A stretch of 41,931 nucleotides of DNA from Prevotella sp. Its GTDB lineage: Bacteria; Bacteroidota; Bacteroidia; Bacteroidales; Bacteroidaceae. A program made the translations under genes and the position numbers. Every line of letters starts with the position of its first letter. The stretch's first letter is position 1. This document shows, one piece after another, positions 37,781 to 41,931 of this stretch. Under the pieces are notes generated by a model. The model was not told the DNA's origin. It was given only the letters and a program-made list of their open reading frames with translations, and made no database searches. Where the stretch lies: the NCBI GenBank assembly GCA_024680755.1, contig JAILBT010000096.1, positions 1-41,931 on the forward strand, given 5' to 3'.

Positions 37781-38685
37781 GCTTGGTCCTCCTTTCTTTC
37801 TTTGCTTTGTGTAGCTGCTTTAGCTTCGGTCTCGTCGGCCTTGGCTGGTGCTGCCTTGGGCGCAGGGAAGTTGACGGCGTGTATGGCGTGGGTGGGGCAG
37901 GCCTCGACGCACTTGCGGCAGAGCCTGCATTTGTCGGGGTCGATATAGGCCACGTTGCCATCGACGCTGATGGCCTCGAAGCCGCAGCTCTTGGCGCATT
38001 TGCCGCAGCCTATACAAGCCGCCTTGCAAGCCTTCATGGCCACGGGGCCGCGGTCGTGGCTGACGCAGCTCACGAAGACGCGGCGGCTCTTGATGCCTTT
38101 CTTGCGCAGCTCGATGATGTGGCGCGGACATGCCTTGGCACATGCTCCGCAGGCTGTACACTTGTCGTCGTCCACCTCGGGCAGGCCTGTCTCCGGGTTC
38201 ATGTGTATGGCATCAAACTGGCAGGCCTGTACACAGTCGCCACAGCCCAGACAGCCGAAGCCGCAGGCCGTCTCGCCCATGCCGGTGCTGTTCATGGCTG
38301 CGCATGTGCGCAGTCCGCTATACTCCGTGGTGCGTGGCCGCAGTGCGCATGTGCCGCCACATCTGACCACCGCCACCTTTGCCTCACCGTTGGCAATGGC
38401 CATGCCTAAGAGGTCGGCCACACGCGTCATCACGTCGGCACCGCCCACCGGACAGTTCAGACCCTCTATCGAGCCGCCGTCGGCACCATGTACCAAGGCA
38501 CCTGCCATGCCGCTACAGCCCGGAAAGCCACAGCCACCGCAGTTGGCACCAGGCAGCATAGCCGTGACTTGCTCTATGCGAGGGTCCTCGTAAACAGCAA
38601 ATTTCTTGGACGCTGCATACAGCACCACGGCCGCTATGAGACCGATGGCTCCAAGCACGATTACTGCTGTCAGTAGAAAATTCAT
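37777..38685 (-). CDS. rnfB: Rnf complex subunit RnfB (ferredoxin-interacting, multi-cluster)
   Basis: The 302-residue protein has an N-terminal membrane helix (about 4-26). A 4Fe-4S domain uses Cys49, Cys52, Cys57 and Cys78 in ANCGGCGFPGCSG...NCPVGG. Four CxxCxxCxxxC motifs follow: CLGCGDCVQAC, CTACGACAKAC, CIGCGKCAKSC and CRLCRKCVEAC. The C-terminal tail (about 275-302) is Ala/Lys/Glu-rich and low-complexity. RnfB accepts electrons from reduced ferredoxin and passes them into the complex. It opens the rnfBCDGEA series, 73 bp after the RseC-like gene. Confidence 0.96.
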   Translation of the reverse strand: MNFLLTAVIVLGAIGLIAAVVLYAASKKFAVYEDPRIEQVTAMLPGANCGGCGFPGCSGMAGALVHGADGGSIEGLNCPVGGADVMTRVADLLGMAIANGEAKVAVVRCGGTCALRPRTTEYSGLRTCAAMNSTGMGETACGFGCLGCGDCVQACQFDAIHMNPETGLPEVDDDKCTACGACAKACPRHIIELRKKGIKSRRVFVSCVSHDRGPVAMKACKAACIGCGKCAKSCGFEAISVDGNVAYIDPDKCRLCRKCVEACPTHAIHAVNFPAPKAAPAKADETEAKAATQSKERKEDQA

Positions 38686-38758
38686 AAATGCTTGATGTTA
38701 ATTTGGTTATACTGTTTCTTTAAGTCGTTGGATTATGCTGCCATCTGTGCCGCGGCCG

Positions 38759-39184
38759 CTATGTCTCTATGCTGAAGGCCACTGCCGCGCTTATCCTGTT
38801 GCGCAGCAGCCACAGCAGGGCGTAGTAGGGTGGAAGGGTGGATAGGCATACAGCTGCTGCCTTGGCCTCGCTGCCTGTGACATGAAGCACCGCCACGAGC
38901 GTACCTACCATTAGCACAAAGGGTAGTATGAAACCATAAAGCACCGCCTTGGCTGCAACCTGACGTTCGGCCACGACGTTCACCACTTGTCCAATCTGCA
39001 GTTGCGCTGCCTGGTCGGTATATACATCCACGGTCTTGACCTTGCGTTCAGATGCACCGCAGTGGCCGGCAAGCTTGCAGGCGGCGCAAGCCGACGATTG
39101 AGTGATACAGACAACCACATGTCGGTCTTGTATCGCTTTCACCGTGCCAGAATGTCTTATCTTATCGCCAGTGTCGCTAACCAT
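38759..39184 (-). CDS. rseC: RseC/SoxR-reducing-system-like membrane protein
   Basis: The 141-residue protein has an N-terminal soluble region with cysteines at 33, 36 and 42 (SACAACKLAGHCGAS). Two membrane helices follow (about 80-102 and 108-127). This is the RsxC-associated RseC layout: a beta domain with a CxxC-x5-C motif followed by a helical hairpin. RseC-family genes often travel with rnf/rsx operons and are thought to assist complex assembly or redox reduction of partner proteins. It is the first gene of this operon, 73 bp before rnfB. Confidence 0.88.
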   Translation of the reverse strand: MVSDTGDKIRHSGTVKAIQDRHVVVCITQSSACAACKLAGHCGASERKVKTVDVYTDQAAQLQIGQVVNVVAERQVAAKAVLYGFILPFVLMVGTLVAVLHVTGSEAKAAAVCLSTLPPYYALLWLLRNRISAAVAFSIET

Positions 39185-39287
39185 GTATGTACTGTGGCCG
39201 TAACCGTGGGTGACAACCTTTAGGATGGCCTTTCTTGTTGGGGTTAATGTTTGCGTTCAACTTATGATTACAGTCTCAGAAGGGCTG

Positions 39288-39295
39288 CAAAAGTA
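39288..39295 (-). promoter_or_regulatory. Promoter -7 box for the rseC-rnf operon
   Basis: TACTTTTG on the minus strand fits TAnnTTTG, about 105 bp before the rseC start. No TTG is present at -33, but a perfect inverted repeat TTTGCAT-N7-ATGCAAA (39322-39342) lies just upstream and may be an operator. The rest of 39185-39399 shows no gene. Confidence 0.4.
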
Positions 39296-39399
39296 GTAAA
39301 GAATATCCATATTGCCAGCTCTTTGCATGAAAAAAATGCAAACATGACGTTTTTTTACCATGTCTTTTCAAGACTATGCTCAGACTGCCCTATTTTGCG

Positions 39400-41469
39400 C
39401 TAAAGGGCATACTCCAGCATCGTCATCGTGTATGGAGCCAGCTCGAATGTAAACTTCTTTTTAGCTTTGATAATTTCCGTCTGTAGAGTCACGGGCTGCT
39501 GCTCGAAGTTGTTCTCGTCGTTTGGCTGTCCGCTGATGGTTGTCTTCGTGGCATTGCCCTTCAGCGAGAAACGGCTCAGATTGACGTTGGCACTCTTTGC
39601 CTCGCCGCCGGCATTGCACAGCTTGACATAGAGCTTGCGCGTCTTGACGTTCAGAACGACAGACTGTCCGTAGAGGCTCTTCTCCACAGGCTGCACGATG
39701 CCTGGTTCGTCGCCGTCGAAGCTGACGCAGTCGGCATAGTAGTACTGGCCGGCCGAGCGTCCGAACAGCTGCTGCACATAGTAGCTGCAGGTGAGGTATG
39801 GTCGCTCGTTGTCAAAATAGATCAGGTCGGGGTTCCAGTTGGTGGCGCCTTTCTTGGCGAAGAGCGGGGCATAGGATGTCATGCAGACCACGTCGCCGTT
39901 GCGCTCCACATGCAGCAGGTAGAGTCCTTCGGCCAGGGCATCGATGAGCTTTTTGTCTTTGGCGGCATACTCGCCGAGATAGACCTTGGTCTTGCGGTCA
40001 CGCGGATAGTTGTCATACTGGCGGCTTTCAAGGAAATATCGGTTTGGTTCATAGTAGTGTTCGTCCATGATGGGCATCTGTAGCTCGTCGGCCAGCTGCC
40101 AGCCGTTGTCGTAGTCGGGATTGCCGGGGTGCGAACCGGGGCCGGCGGTGCCCACGATGATGATCTCTGGATGGGCCGCGCTAACCTTCTTGTACATGTA
40201 GCGGAAGCGCTCGCAGAACTCAGGCGTTATCTTCTCTTCGTTGCCAATGCCCAGGTATTTCAGTCCGAAGGGTGCCGGGTGCCCCTGTGCGGCGCGCTTT
40301 GCAGCCCACTCTGATGTGGCAGGGTCGCCGTTGGCCCATTCTATCAGGTCGAGTGCGTCCTGCACCCATTCGTCCATCTCGTTCATCGGCACCACGTCCT
40401 GTGCCTGCGTCTTCATGTTCCAGCCGCCGTTGGTGCCCTGGCAGCTGACGCCGCATGGCAGTATGGGCAGCGCCTGCATCTGCATGTCCTCGCACATCTG
40501 GAAATACTCGTAGTAGCCGAGTCCCATCGACTGATGGTAGCCCCAGGTGTTCTTCTGTTGTTTGCGTTCGTGGCGCGGGCCTATGGTGTTCTTCCATCTG
40601 TAGGTATTCCAGAAGCCGTCGCCTCCGCCGTGTACCACGCATCCTCCGGGGAAGCGCATGAACTTTGGCTTCAGCGCCTCCAGCGCTTCTGCCAGGTCGC
40701 GACGCAGACCGTGGCCTTTGTATGTGTCTTGCGGCATGAGCGACACGTCGTCGAGCACGACGTCGCCCTCATTGAGAACCAGCAGTTGCAGAGCGGCCTT
40801 GCTGCAGTCGGCATCGGGCGTCAGCGTGGCCGTGTGTTCCCTGAGGCTTGACGCATAGTGCGTACACTTGCCGCCGCCCGACATCACAGCGTCCGGTTGC
40901 ACGCTTAGTATGGTGTCGGCCAGCAGCTTCGGATCCTTGCCCCAGCCCTGGGGCTCAACCAGCGCTATGCGCACCTGCATGGCCTGGCTGCTCATGTTTG
41001 CCATGCGCATTGAGAAGTCGTATCTCTGCCCTTGCTTGACCACTATGCCGCCGAAGCCGTCGTTCTGCAGGCCGAAGCCCTTCCAGCCCGCGTAGTCGTA
41101 GAACTCCTTCACGCGTTCCACATGCAGGCGAATATGTGTGTCAGAACTGTAAGGCGCGGTGAAGCCCGAGCTCGGTTTTGAGCATGTAACGGGTGCTATG
41201 TAGCCCAGCGAGTGCCCCGGGCGAATGACGCGCCATGCCGTGGCAGGACCCCAGCCGTCGCGCTCGTTGGCGTTGTATTCAAAACTGCCGTTCTGTAGCA
41301 GCTCGGCCCACAGACCGCCGTCGGCAGACGACGAGATGTCCTCGAAGAAGATACCAAGCAGCTCGTCGCTGATCAGTTTGCCTCCGGCGGGAGCTTTCAT
41401 TGGCTTTTGGGCGTCCATGCCCAGTGAGGTGAGCAACAGCGCTGCTCCCATGACGCATAGTTTTCTCAT
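39400..41469 (-). CDS. Secreted GH51 alpha-L-arabinofuranosidase
   Basis: The 689-residue protein has a signal peptide (about 1-20, ending GMDAQ). GIFFEDISSSADGGLWAELL is followed by a CBM4/9-like beta-sandwich region (about 70-250). The GH51 TIM barrel reads KFMRFPGGCVVHGG, LPCGVSCQGTNGG and YLGIGNEEKITPEF, with the acid/base Glu near residue 409. The nucleophile Glu near 498 is in VYLGEYAA. A C-terminal beta domain ends YTMTMLEYAL. The family releases arabinose from arabinan and arabinoxylan side chains. It is transcribed alone, behind a -7 box at 41609. Confidence 0.92.
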   Translation of the reverse strand: MRKLCVMGAALLLTSLGMDAQKPMKAPAGGKLISDELLGIFFEDISSSADGGLWAELLQNGSFEYNANERDGWGPATAWRVIRPGHSLGYIAPVTCSKPSSGFTAPYSSDTHIRLHVERVKEFYDYAGWKGFGLQNDGFGGIVVKQGQRYDFSMRMANMSSQAMQVRIALVEPQGWGKDPKLLADTILSVQPDAVMSGGGKCTHYASSLREHTATLTPDADCSKAALQLLVLNEGDVVLDDVSLMPQDTYKGHGLRRDLAEALEALKPKFMRFPGGCVVHGGGDGFWNTYRWKNTIGPRHERKQQKNTWGYHQSMGLGYYEYFQMCEDMQMQALPILPCGVSCQGTNGGWNMKTQAQDVVPMNEMDEWVQDALDLIEWANGDPATSEWAAKRAAQGHPAPFGLKYLGIGNEEKITPEFCERFRYMYKKVSAAHPEIIIVGTAGPGSHPGNPDYDNGWQLADELQMPIMDEHYYEPNRYFLESRQYDNYPRDRKTKVYLGEYAAKDKKLIDALAEGLYLLHVERNGDVVCMTSYAPLFAKKGATNWNPDLIYFDNERPYLTCSYYVQQLFGRSAGQYYYADCVSFDGDEPGIVQPVEKSLYGQSVVLNVKTRKLYVKLCNAGGEAKSANVNLSRFSLKGNATKTTISGQPNDENNFEQQPVTLQTEIIKAKKKFTFELAPYTMTMLEYAL

Positions 41470-41608
41470 TGTTGTGTGGTTCTATGTTGGTGTTGTTTTT
41501 CGGTTTTTTGCTATGCTATAGTGCAAAACATGGTAGCAAAGACAATCACAGCGATAAAAATTTCGTGTGTGACTGTTTTAGCAACGATGTCCCGCCACTT
41601 GTCGGCTG

Positions 41609-41616
41609 CAAAGGTA
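41609..41616 (-). promoter_or_regulatory. Promoter -7 box for the GH51 gene
   Basis: TACCTTTG on the minus strand fits TAnnTTTG, about 140 bp before the start. No TTG was seen at -33; the stretch there is A/T-rich. Confidence 0.42.
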
Positions 41617-41831
41617 AAGATTTTTTTGTAATAAAAAGAAAAAAAGAGAAACAACGTTCTTGTGAGCAAAAAAAGCCATAACAGCATAATCGGTTTTACT
41701 GGTTGCGGCTGCTACGCCAGTTTTTTCCCGTTATGCGGCAGTTTGCATAATTTTCGTTTCTTTGCCACTGCGTGGCGAAGTTCTTTGACCTAAAGGTACA
41801 AAGCGCAAGCGAATCCTCCGTCTCGGAAGAA

Positions 41832-41851
41832 AAAACAAGCGAGCTTGTTTT
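41832..41851. repeat. 20-bp perfect palindrome at the -33 region of the HD gene
   Basis: AAAACAAGC-GA-GCTTGTTTT has 9-bp arms and a 2-bp centre. Its right arm overlaps the -33 TTTG box (41849-41852), a position where a bound protein would affect the promoter. A second imperfect hairpin, CTTTGCCAC-TGC-GTGGCGAAG, lies at 41760-41780. The remainder of 41620-41830 shows no gene. Confidence 0.75.
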
Positions 41852-41879
41852 GTTCTTCTCTCGACTTTTCGTAACTTTG
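41849..41879 (+). promoter_or_regulatory. Bacteroidetes-type promoter for the HD-domain gene
   Basis: TTTG (41849-41852), a 19-bp spacer and TAACTTTG (41872-41879) fit the consensus, 15 bp before the ATG at 41895. Confidence 0.75.
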
Positions 41880-41894
41880 CGGCCGATTGAAAAG

Positions 41895-41931
41895 ATGAAA
41901 AGTTCAAAGATAATCAATGACCCCGTTTTCG
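41895..41931 (+). CDS. HD-superfamily phosphohydrolase, first 12 residues (truncated by window edge)
   Basis: The visible start MKSSKIINDPVF closely matches the N-terminus of Bacteroidetes HD-domain phosphohydrolases (dNTPase/SAMHD1-like family), which begin K-I-I-N-D-P-V-x-G. The next bases begin a Gly codon (G...). A well-placed promoter lies directly upstream. Only 37 bases are seen, so the catalytic His-Asp motif is outside the window and the call rests on the N-terminal signature alone. Confidence 0.55.
   Translation, partial: MKSSKIINDPVF

Overview
The window looks like a chromosomal segment from an anaerobic, pectin-degrading member of the Bacteroidales, most plausibly Prevotellaceae. 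This is inference from several signs. Many gene starts are preceded by Bacteroidetes-type promoters (TTTG, 18-21 bp, TAnnTTTG). There are short lipoproteins, a Bacteroidetes-type UvrA paralog, DUF5107-TPR and DUF5683-like proteins, GH2/GH51/PL1/PL11 enzymes, and an Rnf complex with an RseC-like gene. Coding regions are GC-rich and intergenic regions AT-rich. No rRNA, tRNA, CRISPR array, insertion sequence or prophage gene was found.

Layout. 1-700: the 3' end of a formylglycine-generating-enzyme-fold (SUMF1) gene, a large nested palindrome and a broken small ORF; together these resemble the target end of a decayed diversity-generating retroelement. 703-2040: a DUF5683-like membrane protein and a small lipoprotein. 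2322-10761 (minus): an apparent operon of two secreted PL1 pectate lyases, a small lipoprotein and a UvrA paralog. 11040-13172 (plus): a divergent PL11 rhamnogalacturonan lyase, followed by an nrdG without nrdD. 13867-15937: groES-groEL behind a candidate sigma-54 promoter, separated by a 15-copy 9-bp tandem array. 16154-20859: a sugar/H+ symporter and a large DUF5107-TPR protein. 21200-26547: a TlpA-like lipoprotein with no active-site cysteines, convergent with a GH2 enzyme, a normal TlpA-like protein and a thioesterase. 26672-32062 (minus): a remnant of a DnaQ-type exonuclease, a second GH2 enzyme, a flavodiiron protein and a POT-family transporter. 32383-33345: a secreted DUF362 protein. 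33445-39184 (minus): rseC-rnfBCDGEA. 39400-41469 (minus): a GH51 arabinofuranosidase. 41895-end: the first codons of an HD phosphohydrolase.

How the genes fit together. PL1 enzymes attack homogalacturonan, PL11 cuts the rhamnogalacturonan-I backbone, and the GH2 and GH51 enzymes could remove galactose and arabinose side chains. The symporter and its DUF5107-TPR partner would handle released sugar. No SusC/SusD pair or HTCS regulator is present, so this is a dispersed set of pectin genes rather than a classical PUL. Rnf, the flavodiiron protein, NrdG and the TlpA proteins fit anaerobic redox metabolism.

The most unusual feature is short tandem arrays in spacers between neighbouring same-strand genes. 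A 9-bp unit of one family lies between groES and groEL and between the thioesterase and tlpA genes, an 8-bp unit lies between rnfE and rnfA, and a 15-bp unit precedes nrdG. Two long palindromes, at 433-508 and 32264-32314, share the same nested design despite different sequences.
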